Positions 7,542-15,238 of a stretch of DNA of 64,000 nucleotides are shown here, piece after piece. Source of the DNA: UKL13-3 sp040387195 (GTDB lineage Bacteria; Bacteroidota; Bacteroidia; UKL13-3); the NCBI GenBank assembly GCA_040387195.1, contig JAZKEF010000013.1:186001-250000 (forward strand), given 5' to 3'. A program made the position numbers and the translations under genes. The notes under the pieces were generated by a model, which made no database searches, was not told the origin of the DNA, and was given only the letters and a program-made list of their open reading frames with translations. Positions within the stretch are counted from its first letter, which is position 1, and each line of letters starts with the position of its first letter.

Positions 7542-7955
7542 ATGAATAATACAACGCTTAGAAATATTCTTGCAGTGGTCCTTGGTCTTTGCATTGGCAG
7601 CGTAGTTAACGGACTAATCATTGGAATGAGCGGTTCCGTCATTCCTCCTCCCGAAGGAGCAGATATAACAACAGAGGAAGGCTTAAAGGCTTCCATGCAT
7701 TTATTTACCCCCATCCATTTTTTGATGCCATTTTTAGCACACGCGTTGGGGACATTTGTGGGTGCATTATTGGCAGCACGTATAGCCGTTACGCATCAAA
7801 TGAAATTGGCCATGATCATCGGAGTTGTATTCTTACTGGGTGGCGCATCCATGGTGATGATGATGCCTTCTCCGTTGTGGTTTAATATTGTAGATCTGGT
7901 TGGTGCTTATTTACCAATGGCCTATTTGGGGGCAAAATTAGTTATCCGGAAATAG
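7542..7955 (+). CDS. Four-helix integral membrane protein
   Basis: A 137-residue membrane protein with four predicted hydrophobic helices at about residues 5-27, 57-77, 86-104 and 112-132. The glycine-rich first helix (GLCIGSVVNGLIIGM) and the short loops resemble small uncharacterised membrane proteins widespread in Bacteroidota. No catalytic or binding motif is visible and no function is assigned. Confidence 0.75.
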   Translation: MNNTTLRNILAVVLGLCIGSVVNGLIIGMSGSVIPPPEGADITTEEGLKASMHLFTPIHFLMPFLAHALGTFVGALLAARIAVTHQMKLAMIIGVVFLLGGASMVMMMPSPLWFNIVDLVGAYLPMAYLGAKLVIRK

Positions 7956-7966
7956 GTTTAAGGGAA

Positions 7967-8001
7967 GGTCCGTGGTTCACAGTCGATGGTCCATAGTTTT
8001 T
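7967..8001. repeat. Five-unit heptad array
   Basis: Five 7-nt units in register, including GGTTCAC at 7974 and GGTCCAT at 7988. The pattern is the same as at 31857-31891, where AGTTCAT and GGTTCAC units occur. It lies just after the stop of the membrane protein gene. The rest of the gap to 8129 is A/T-rich and shows nothing else. Confidence 0.6.
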
Positions 8002-8129
8002 TACATTGTGTTTTGTATTGTTACTAGAACGGAGTATTTCGTTTCGTTTTTTATGCATGCATTTTGACTTTAAATCAATATATTTATCAATATAATTAAA
8101 ATAATTATTAATATTATTAAAATGCATTG

Positions 8130-8137
8130 TATGTTTG
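8130..8137 (+). promoter_or_regulatory. -7 element TAtgTTTG before the DUF2089 gene
   Basis: Perfect TAnnTTTG match ending 18 nt before the ATG at 8156. The upstream DNA is A/T-rich without a TTG box at 18-21 nt, so the promoter is only partly supported. It is the sole candidate for the three overlapping genes that follow. Confidence 0.4.
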
Positions 8138-8155
8138 TTTGGTAATTCAAACAAG

Positions 8156-8455
8156 ATGCCAACTGTAAACGAAAAAAGACTACCCCTATTTTGTCCGAGT
8201 TGCGAATCAAAACTCAAGGTGAAAAAGCTGGTATGCGCTCAATGCGATACGGAAGTGGAAGGGTTGTATTCAATGCCCCCGTTGGCAAGTTTGAACAATG
8301 AAGAGCAAACGTTCGTGATGGAATTTGTGAAGTCGGGTGGAAGCTTAAAGAACATGGCTAGTTTTATGGGATTAAGTTATCCCACTGTGCGAAATTACCT
8401 GGATGATATCATTTCTAAACTCACCAAACTTGAACGGCAAAAAAAAATAGCATGA
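8156..8455 (+). CDS. DUF2089-type zinc-ribbon/HTH protein
   Basis: A 99-residue protein from ATG 8156; an earlier TTG would add seven codons and would lie within the promoter. The N-terminus has a four-cysteine zinc ribbon (CPSC and CAQC, about residues 13-31). The C-terminal half is a helix-turn-helix of sigma-factor type (NMASFMGLSYPTVRNYLDDI). This layout is that of DUF2089 and suggests a DNA-binding regulator. Its stop overlaps the ATG of the next gene by 4 nt (ATGA), so the two are translationally coupled, and the target may be this operon itself (inference). Confidence 0.85.
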   Translation: MPTVNEKRLPLFCPSCESKLKVKKLVCAQCDTEVEGLYSMPPLASLNNEEQTFVMEFVKSGGSLKNMASFMGLSYPTVRNYLDDIISKLTKLERQKKIA

Positions 8456-9039
8456 AAAAGCAACAATGGACAACATGGTTATGGAACCCGTTTGTATATG
8501 TAGCCGGCTGGCAGGCGTTTGCGGTTGGTGTATGCATGATGGCTGTAACAGCAGGAATGGCTGCTCTTTCCGGGATACGTTTTGATGGTGTGATTGATAT
8601 TCATGTGGGCGAAGCATCATCTTTTATTTCACAACTCAAATTGATACTTATTGATATCATTTCGATGGTTGGAATGTTGACGATAGCCGGAATGGTATTG
8701 AGCAAAAGTGAGTACCGTATAATTGATATTGTGGGCACACAATTGGTTGCGAGATGGCCAATGATATTTGTTGCGGTGTTAGCACTGGTAGTCAATCTTG
8801 ATCCAATACGTGATGCAGCCAAAAACTTCAACCCGCAGGAAGTGGGTGCTTTGTTCACCGGCACGTTCATTTTTTTTCTCTGCATATCAGTTCTGGTTAC
8901 TATCTGGATGATTGTACTCATGTACCGTTCATATTGTATTTCATTTAACCTCACCGGAAATAAAGCTGTCATTTCATTTATTGTTTGCCTTATACTGGCA
9001 GAAATCATTTCTAAATATATCATTTACAAAATTGTCTGA
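8452..9039 (+). CDS. Yip1-like integral membrane protein
   Basis: A 195-residue membrane protein with five hydrophobic helices. The spacing, the WNPFVYVAGWQAF start and the final helix pair resemble the Yip1 domain of bacterial membrane proteins, which has no established enzymatic role. It overlaps the DUF2089 gene upstream by 4 nt and the hydrolase gene downstream by 1 nt (TGATG), so all three are made from one message. A membrane sensor or partner for the regulator is possible but unproven. Confidence 0.75.
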   Translation: MKKQQWTTWLWNPFVYVAGWQAFAVGVCMMAVTAGMAALSGIRFDGVIDIHVGEASSFISQLKLILIDIISMVGMLTIAGMVLSKSEYRIIDIVGTQLVARWPMIFVAVLALVVNLDPIRDAAKNFNPQEVGALFTGTFIFFLCISVLVTIWMIVLMYRSYCISFNLTGNKAVISFIVCLILAEIISKYIIYKIV

Positions 9040-10250
9040 TGAAAAAAATTACCTTATTCGGTTTGTTGCAACTGGTGGTTGCAATGAGCTTTGCGCAAAT
9101 CAGTGAAGAAGTAACCTTCACACATGAAGGATACACGATTTATGGAACATTTACCAAACCTGCGAATAGTGGAAAATATCCGGTGATTGTCATTTGTCCG
9201 GGCTCCGGTGCCAATGATCGGAACGGAACACTTGTAATGTTGGGAGCCACAATACAGTGTATGTATCCCAATATATATGGAGATACGTTGCGTACATATA
9301 AGGATCTGGCAACAGGTTTAACGGCTAAGGGTTTTGCCGTATTGCGGTATGATAAGATCGAATATACCCACTCCAATTTTGGAGCCGTTACCTTCAAAAA
9401 ACTGTGGCTGCCATTTATGAGTGGTGTTGATTATGTAAAAACAAGAAATGATGTGGATGTTTCACGGATTATTCTGGCAGGTCACAGTGAAGGAGGAATG
9501 CTGATTCCATATGCTGCACGTTTGAGAAATGATATTTCAGCCCTTATTAATATAGCAGGAGCGCGGACCCCGTTCGATTCGTTATTAGCATATCAGTACA
9601 GGGCTTTCCCGCGTAAGTGCGGACAGGATACAACACAAACCGATAATATTGCCTCACAGGTATTGAGCTACTTCGCTTTGATTCGTTCCGGGAACTGGAA
9701 TGTGTCTACACCCCCTTTTGCTGGAGTACCTGCTGCCGTTTGGGCGCAATACACACATATAGGTGATTCGGTAGTAATCAACTATAACCTTGCTGCTAAA
9801 CCAACCTTGTTTCTTGGCCTGGGAAGAGACAATAATGTTCCCATTGCTACAGAATATAACCGTTTTGAACAAGAGATTACCACACCGGCAAACTTTGTTA
9901 AGTTTCCGGATCTGATTCATTACATGAATGCCTATAATGAAGAGCATGCTTCTGTTGCACTTGTGGATACTATTGTTTACTGGTTGTATGCAAAAGGACT
10001 GGCAGGTATTGAGGAATCTTCGGCAACAAAAGCAAAGTTGGGAGTACACTATGGTGAACATGAAATAGTACTTTCTACTGATAAAGACGAATTAGTTTCG
10101 GCAGTCATACTGGATGTTACCGGAAGAGAATTAATGCAGGTTAAAGGTACTGAAATTGTGTTACAACGTTCGTTATTCACTTCGGGGATGTATGTTGTGG
10201 TAGCGAGAGGAAAACAGAACAGCTATGCAACCAAAATCTGGATGCGCTAG
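9039..10250 (+). CDS. Exported alpha/beta hydrolase with T9SS sorting domain
   Basis: The 403 residues begin with a Sec signal peptide ending in AMSFAQ (about residue 20). A hydrolase fold follows, with the nucleophile elbow GHSEGG (Ser150) and an oxyanion region PGSGANDRNG (54-63). The likely catalytic His is in FPDLIHYMN near residue 290. Residues from about 335 form a beta-sandwich ending in a basic tail (SYATKIWMR), typical of type A T9SS C-terminal sorting signals, so the enzyme should be secreted or surface-attached. The substrate is unknown; an esterase or peptidase activity would fit the fold. Confidence 0.88.
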   Translation: MKKITLFGLLQLVVAMSFAQISEEVTFTHEGYTIYGTFTKPANSGKYPVIVICPGSGANDRNGTLVMLGATIQCMYPNIYGDTLRTYKDLATGLTAKGFAVLRYDKIEYTHSNFGAVTFKKLWLPFMSGVDYVKTRNDVDVSRIILAGHSEGGMLIPYAARLRNDISALINIAGARTPFDSLLAYQYRAFPRKCGQDTTQTDNIASQVLSYFALIRSGNWNVSTPPFAGVPAAVWAQYTHIGDSVVINYNLAAKPTLFLGLGRDNNVPIATEYNRFEQEITTPANFVKFPDLIHYMNAYNEEHASVALVDTIVYWLYAKGLAGIEESSATKAKLGVHYGEHEIVLSTDKDELVSAVILDVTGRELMQVKGTEIVLQRSLFTSGMYVVVARGKQNSYATKIWMR

Positions 10251-10303
10251 TTTTTTGTCAGAAAGTTCCCGGAGCTTTAAGAGAAGGTCTTAGCAAACAA
10301 CGA

Positions 10304-10651
10304 TCAACACAGCGCCTGTTCGAGCGATTGAACAAATGAGATGTTACCTGTTTTATTACTTTCCTTAAAAAAACGTTGAATGCTATCGCTGGTATAATTT
10401 TCGAAAGTTCCCACAATGGAAAGTTGCATGCGGTAGTTCGAGAATTTCTGCAACAACTCTCCGGCTATTCCGGTTTTCAACTCAAAAAAGTGTGGTGTGA
10501 TATGATGTTCCTGCAATATGATTTTATCGAATTGCTGGTAGTATAAATCAACGAGTATATTCAGGCCATCCTTAGCAGTATTGATTAGCAGCGTATCCGA
10601 CACAATTTCGGCAATACGTTTTTCCGGTAGTTGATGAGCGATAATTTCCAT
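10304..10651 (-). CDS. DUF4180 family protein
   Basis: A 115-residue cytosolic protein. The central helix FFELKTGIAGELLQKFSNYR, the strand QLSIVGTFENY and the end QRFFKESNKTGNISFV match the DUF4180 pattern. No catalytic residues are known for this family. It stands alone between converging and tandem neighbours with about 50 and 90 nt of flanking non-coding DNA. Confidence 0.8.
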   Translation of the reverse strand: MEIIAHQLPEKRIAEIVSDTLLINTAKDGLNILVDLYYQQFDKIILQEHHITPHFFELKTGIAGELLQKFSNYRMQLSIVGTFENYTSDSIQRFFKESNKTGNISFVQSLEQALC

Positions 10652-10742
10652 GTTAGATTTCTGAGTGTTTAGTAATGGATGCTAATCTATTTTATGTTTG
10701 TAACGGAAAGTGGTAGAGTTACATAAACAAAATTCAAACGCA

Positions 10743-11300
10743 TTAATTTGTGGGAGTGGTTGGGGTATGACGCTCAATTTTAAAGTCCTCAGGTCTATAC
10801 TTTTTATACCTTGATTTTGTAGTTAGCAAGACGGCCGGAATCGTAATTAAACCCGAAACAATGCCAACTGCAAAAATGCCAACTCCTGAATTTACATCTC
10901 CGGTACTTATTCCATAAATACCACCTGTGAGTAGTAGCAGGCTAAAACCTGTAAAAATGTAGCTGGCATACATAATACCTGCAGGTGCTACACCTGTTGC
11001 TGGAGGTTTTAAGAAAACAACCCATTTTACTTTTTTCCAATCCATTTCTTTTTCGACCGGAAATAGCAAATTTCCATCGGTCAAGAAAAGCATTGAATCG
11101 TTGAGGTTGTATATCGTTGCATGATGGATGGTAAAACCAGATTCATCTTTTAGTTTGAATTTAATTCTTGCCGGAAGTGTTTGTGAGCGCCAAACTTCCT
11201 CAGTCTTTTTATTCCGTAAGTCAATGTACGTATTAGATTGTTGAGACGCAGCCGGAAAAACAAAACAAAGGATACATAAACAATATAATAAGTATTTCAT
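10743..11300 (-). CDS. Hypothetical exported membrane protein
   Basis: 185 residues with an N-terminal signal peptide (cleavage likely after FPAASQ, about residue 20) and a beta-rich exported region. Two adjacent hydrophobic helices follow at about residues 107-130 and 137-160, then a basic tail. No family is recognised. The hairpin of two helices near the C-terminus suggests anchoring in the inner membrane. Confidence 0.65.
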   Translation of the reverse strand: MKYLLYCLCILCFVFPAASQQSNTYIDLRNKKTEEVWRSQTLPARIKFKLKDESGFTIHHATIYNLNDSMLFLTDGNLLFPVEKEMDWKKVKWVVFLKPPATGVAPAGIMYASYIFTGFSLLLLTGGIYGISTGDVNSGVGIFAVGIVSGLITIPAVLLTTKSRYKKYRPEDFKIERHTPTTPTN

Positions 11301-11365
11301 AGAATTTACTTTTGAGGATGAAACTATTTTAAAGTAAATATAAACAAAGTAAATATTTTCTGAGT

Positions 11366-11640
11366 AAGGTAGTGGGAAGTAAGTGCTTGCCGGGAGTTAA
11401 TTAGTTATTGGGTTGGCGAAAACTATAGCTGTTCAAACTAATCCTCGAAGATGAATACTGTGATTCTAATAAACAAACTCATTTAACCGCAGAGGGCGCA
11501 GCGATAGAGACTTGCGTGAACGCGGAGAACGCAGCGCGTTTCTTTTGTTCTTACTTATCACTAATCTATATTCCGCAATTGACACTCCGCATTTCTTCGT
11601 GTTCTTTCTTCCTTTTTTATTTTCGTGCCTTCGTGTACAA
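11366..11640. repeat. Intergenic region with several quasi-repeat arms
   Basis: This covers most of a 395-nt gap without a gene. A G/T-rich stretch at 11366-11415 steps roughly in heptads. Near 11475-11530 lies a CGCAG-type array (CGCAGAG, GGCGCAG and related units). At 11590-11640 the opposite strand carries CACGAAG-type units. Arms of opposite strand bias around a spacer repeat the layout at 2.8 kb and 31.9 kb. No coding frame is convincing. Confidence 0.45.
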
Positions 11641-11660
11641 AAAATAGATTCAGAAAGAAC

Positions 11661-11692
11661 GAAAAAAAAGCCCCACATTGCTGTGGGGCTTT
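11661..11692 (-). terminator. Rho-independent terminator of dnaA
   Basis: A perfect stem AAGCCCCACA / TGTGGGGCTT with a 4-nt loop. On the minus strand it is followed by a run of eight T. It lies 4 nt past the dnaA stop codon. Confidence 0.85.
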
Positions 11693-11695
11693 TAC

Positions 11696-13132
11696 TTATA
11701 CTAAGTTAATCTTAATTCGTTTTCCGATTTCTTCAATATCGGCCTTGAATTTTTTGTCGGTTTCAATCAGGTCGTTTACGGTTTGGCAGGCATGAATAAC
11801 GGTTGAGTGATCCCGTCCGCCAAAATGCATTCCAATGGTTTTCAATGACGACTTGGTTAAGTCTTTTGCATAGAACATGGAAATCTGACGTGCCTGTACA
11901 ATTTCGCGTTTACGTGTTTTGGATTTAACCAGTTCAACCGGAATGGTGAAATAGTCGCATACAAGTTTCTGGATAAACTCGATAGAGATCTCGCGTGAAG
12001 AGTTTTTTACGAAGTTTTTCAGGATCTGTTTAGCCAGATCAAGCGTTACTTCTTTGCGGTTGAGCGATGATTGTGCCAGTAAGGAAACCAAAGCACCCTG
12101 TAATTCACGAACGTTGGTATTGATATTATGCGCAACGTATTCAACTACATCTCTGCTTAAGTTAATACCATCTGCATACATCATGTGTTCAAGGATAGCT
12201 AAACGGGTTTCAAAATCAGGTGCCTGCAAATCGCACGATAATCCCCATTTGAAACGTGATAATAAACGCTCATCCATTCCCTTCAAATCTTTAGGAGCAC
12301 GATCACTGGTTAAGATGATTTGTTTTCCTAACTGATGCAGGTGGTTGAAAATCGTAAAGAATATCTCTTGGGTTTTTTGTTTGTTCTCCAGGAACTGAAC
12401 ATCATCCACAATCCATACGTCAACATGTTGGTAGAAGTTCACAAAATCCTGGTTGGAGTTGTTACGGATAGAATCTACAAACTGGTTACAGAATTTTTCT
12501 ACCGGTACATACAGCACAATTTTGTTTTTGCTGTTTTGTTTAATCATGTTACCGATGGCCTGTACCAAATGGGTTTTACCTAGGCCTGTTTCACTGAATA
12601 TCATCAATGGGTTGAACGATGTTCCTCCCGGTTTGTTAGCCACAGCATACCCGGCCGAACGGGCAAGACGGTTGCAATCACCTTCGATGAAATTATCAAA
12701 TGTAAGATTTGAATTGAGATTCGAATCGATATTGATTTTTTTAAGTCCCGGAATGATAAACGGATTTTTAATGTTGCTGCTTAAGTTGAGCGGCACATTA
12801 ATATTTTGGGTATCCGATTTTGCATTGGTGCTACCCGGCAAATTCACTACATACGGATTTGCATTGTTGGTAGAGTTCTCTACTATTATATTATACTCCA
12901 AACGTGAACCTGTTCCAAGTTCCTGTTTTAATGTTTTCTTTAATAACGTAACGTAATGTTCTTCCAACCATTCGTAGAAGAACTGACTGGGAACCTGAAT
13001 CGTTAAAACCTTATTTTCTAATTTAATTGGCTTGATCGGTTCAAACCATGTTTTAAAACTTTGAGGCGATACGTTGTCTTGAATTAACTTCAAGCAATTA
13101 TTCCATACATTTTCGGCTGATTTTTCACTCAT
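11696..13132 (-). CDS. dnaA: Chromosomal replication initiator DnaA
   Basis: The 478 residues have the standard four-domain order: an N-terminal helicase-loading domain (1-80), an Asn/Ser-rich linker (86-140), an AAA+ ATPase and a C-terminal DnaA-box-binding domain. Walker A is ETGLGKTH (181-188) and Walker B is VWIVDDVQF (239-247). The signature GGRDHSTVIHAC (438-449) contacts the DnaA box. ATG at 13132 gives the family N-terminus. A terminator follows directly, so the gene is probably a single-gene transcript. The upstream 228 nt hold DnaA-box-like sites. Confidence 0.97.
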   Translation of the reverse strand: MSEKSAENVWNNCLKLIQDNVSPQSFKTWFEPIKPIKLENKVLTIQVPSQFFYEWLEEHYVTLLKKTLKQELGTGSRLEYNIIVENSTNNANPYVVNLPGSTNAKSDTQNINVPLNLSSNIKNPFIIPGLKKINIDSNLNSNLTFDNFIEGDCNRLARSAGYAVANKPGGTSFNPLMIFSETGLGKTHLVQAIGNMIKQNSKNKIVLYVPVEKFCNQFVDSIRNNSNQDFVNFYQHVDVWIVDDVQFLENKQKTQEIFFTIFNHLHQLGKQIILTSDRAPKDLKGMDERLLSRFKWGLSCDLQAPDFETRLAILEHMMYADGINLSRDVVEYVAHNINTNVRELQGALVSLLAQSSLNRKEVTLDLAKQILKNFVKNSSREISIEFIQKLVCDYFTIPVELVKSKTRKREIVQARQISMFYAKDLTKSSLKTIGMHFGGRDHSTVIHACQTVNDLIETDKKFKADIEEIGKRIKINLV

Positions 13133-13360
13133 CTTTGATACTCTTTTCGACTTGAAAGGTGATACAAAAAATGTGAATAAAAAAATTTTTAGGACAATAA
13201 ATTTTTATAGTTGAAATCAAAAAAAGCTAACTGCTTATTCATCATCACTTTTTTGATTTTTGAGCAGCCATTAAATAAAATTAATATGTGGAATAGTATG
13301 TGGATAGCTTGCTTTTTTGAAAAAAGATATTAGTGGATGTTAATAAGTGATGAGTGGTTG
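13133..13360. other. A/T-rich dnaA upstream region with DnaA-box-like sites (possible oriC)
   Basis: This gene-free region is strongly A/T-rich. TGTGAATAA at 13172-13180 fits the reverse complement of TTATNCACA exactly. TGTGGATAG at 13299-13307 has one mismatch to TGTGGATAA and TGTGGAATA at 13287-13295 has two. In many bacteria this arrangement beside dnaA marks the origin or an autoregulatory site. No further clusters are seen, so origin function is only a possibility. Confidence 0.35.
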
Positions 13361-14305
13361 TCAACATTTGTTGCGACCAATATTGATAAGTGTAGCATTT
13401 GCCTGAAAGTCCTTATTTTTCAGGGGTTCAAACGTATAGTCGATTCTTCCGAGATTTATCCCTGCCCAGCCCACTTGGTTAACCATCACCTCTTTACCTG
13501 CTTTATTTTTGATGCGGTCGGGTTGCGGTAAAAAGGTATGGGTATGACCTCCAATGATTAAGTCGATATGTTCGCTCCGTTCGGCCAGTTTGATGTCCGA
13601 AATTTTATCACCTCCATATTTATAACCCAAATGCGAAAGGCAAATAATGAGGTCACATTTATGGTGGTTTTTTAACTCGGCTGCAACCCTGTTTGCATGT
13701 TCCACCGGGTCGTTATAAATGATACCCTGATAATTGGCATCGGGTACCAATCCTCTTAATTCAATACCCACTCCCAAAACCCCGATTTTGATACTCCCCC
13801 TGGTGAAAATTTTATAAGGCTTGATGTGCTTAGCCAGAGGCGTTTGACTCACATCATAGTTGCAATTGAGGAACTCGAAGGTGGCATTTGGCAGTTGTCT
13901 GGTGATTCCCTCAATGCCATTGTCGAAGTCATGATTACCAAGGGTTGTGGCATCATAGCCCATTTTACTCATCAGCTTATATTCAAGCTCTCCGCCAAAA
14001 AAGTTGAAATAAGGAGTTCCTTGGTAGATGTCGCCTGCATCCAGTAAAAGCACATGTTCACACTCTTTTCTGATTTTATCGATTAAGGCAACACGGGCAG
14101 CAGCACCTCCTAAACCCTGAACACTGCTGCCATCCATGGGGAAGGCTTCTATGCGGCTATGCCAGTCGTTGGTATGCAATATGGTAATGGTAGTCGTATG
14201 ATGTTTACCAAATACGCTTAGGGGAGAATGTGCCAGCAAACCGTATACACCAAACGATGCAGCGGTTTTGATAAAATGCCTACGGTTTAAGTGTAATTCT
14301 TCCAT
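13361..14305 (-). CDS. 5'-nucleotidase-type metallophosphatase (catalytic half)
   Basis: A 314-residue calcineurin-like phosphoesterase of the 5'-nucleotidase/UshA type. A twin-arginine signal (NRRHFIK, Arg8-Arg9) points to Tat export. Metal-site motifs are complete: HTNDWHSR (44-51), LDAGDIYQGTPY, GNHDFDNG, CLSHLGY and GGHTHTF. The family usually continues into a C-terminal nucleotide-binding domain, which is absent here and encoded by the separate gene just upstream (14280-15023). The two genes overlap by 26 nt, so the halves are coupled and probably form one enzyme that releases phosphate from extracytoplasmic nucleotides. Confidence 0.9.
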   Translation of the reverse strand: MEELHLNRRHFIKTAASFGVYGLLAHSPLSVFGKHHTTTITILHTNDWHSRIEAFPMDGSSVQGLGGAAARVALIDKIRKECEHVLLLDAGDIYQGTPYFNFFGGELEYKLMSKMGYDATTLGNHDFDNGIEGITRQLPNATFEFLNCNYDVSQTPLAKHIKPYKIFTRGSIKIGVLGVGIELRGLVPDANYQGIIYNDPVEHANRVAAELKNHHKCDLIICLSHLGYKYGGDKISDIKLAERSEHIDLIIGGHTHTFLPQPDRIKNKAGKEVMVNQVGWAGINLGRIDYTFEPLKNKDFQANATLINIGRNKC

Positions 14306-15023
14306 TGTTGTTCGTGTTTAATTCTCCGACCGATCTTACATAATCCATAATGGCGTCCCTCAACTTATAATTAAGACCGGTACGTTTCATATAGTTCTTG
14401 AGCATTGCCGCATTATCGCCACCATTAGCGATGTAGTCGGATGTAATCAATGTATAGTTTTTGTCAAGTTGCAGAGGAGTCCCGCCAATCATAATATCTA
14501 CAGCCTTATTATTGGTGATGGTCATTTGGATACCTGCTACAGGCCATCCTCCGTTTGCAGCAACCAGTTGTAACAAATCGTTAAGGGTGTAGCCACTGAC
14601 CTCCAGCACCTCCAGCATATTGTCAAATGGCATTAACTCATAAATTTTACCTACTGCAATAGGACCTGCCTGAATGCTGGGAATTCGAATCCCACCGTAG
14701 TTCATTACGGATACATCAATAGGTTTGGGATAGTTTTTGGCGGCATACCAAACAGCTGCATCCGCCATCAAGTTCCCCAATGTACCTTCAGGCTTTTCTT
14801 TCAATAAGGTTGTTCGTGTTGAACCGATTACTACATTCATCTGCGCATCTAGTTGCTGTTTATAGGGAGCAATAAAATAGTGAGTGGTTGAATCATACAT
14901 CCGCAGTGAGTCGGATTTGATGCGGGTTAATGAAGCCTGTTTGTTGCTCATCATATAATGGCTGCTGCATGAATGAAGCAGTAGCACAATTAACAATGCA
15001 GGAAATGAATAGCAAAATTTCAT
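14280..15023 (-). CDS. 5'-nucleotidase C-terminal domain lipoprotein
   Basis: A 247-residue protein containing the 5'-nucleotidase C-terminal (substrate-binding) domain, with the characteristic segments EGTLGNLMADA, NYGGIR and YTLITSDYIANGG. An N-terminal lipobox (LLHSC, Cys19) makes it a lipoprotein. It is the first gene of a two-gene unit with the metallophosphatase, whose start lies inside its last codons. The result is a nucleotidase split into a lipid-anchored binding half and a Tat-exported catalytic half. Confidence 0.88.
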   Translation of the reverse strand: MKFCYSFPALLIVLLLHSCSSHYMMSNKQASLTRIKSDSLRMYDSTTHYFIAPYKQQLDAQMNVVIGSTRTTLLKEKPEGTLGNLMADAAVWYAAKNYPKPIDVSVMNYGGIRIPSIQAGPIAVGKIYELMPFDNMLEVLEVSGYTLNDLLQLVAANGGWPVAGIQMTITNNKAVDIMIGGTPLQLDKNYTLITSDYIANGGDNAAMLKNYMKRTGLNYKLRDAIMDYVRSVGELNTNNNGRITLKP

Positions 15024-15238
15024 GTATGCAAGTAAGAAAAGTTTCAGGCGAAATGGAAGTTAAATTTGTGCTATTAAGAATCAGTAGTCAATGGTCCGAA
15101 GCTGGAGAATGTGTGGTGGTTGATCGGAGTCGAAACCATCACACATGAGTTTCCGTTGGCTTTGGCTCTGCTCAGTCAACGGACTAAATTAATTTGCAAC
15201 TATGCTTTCAAACTTCTAATCTCTCAAATCCCCAATTC

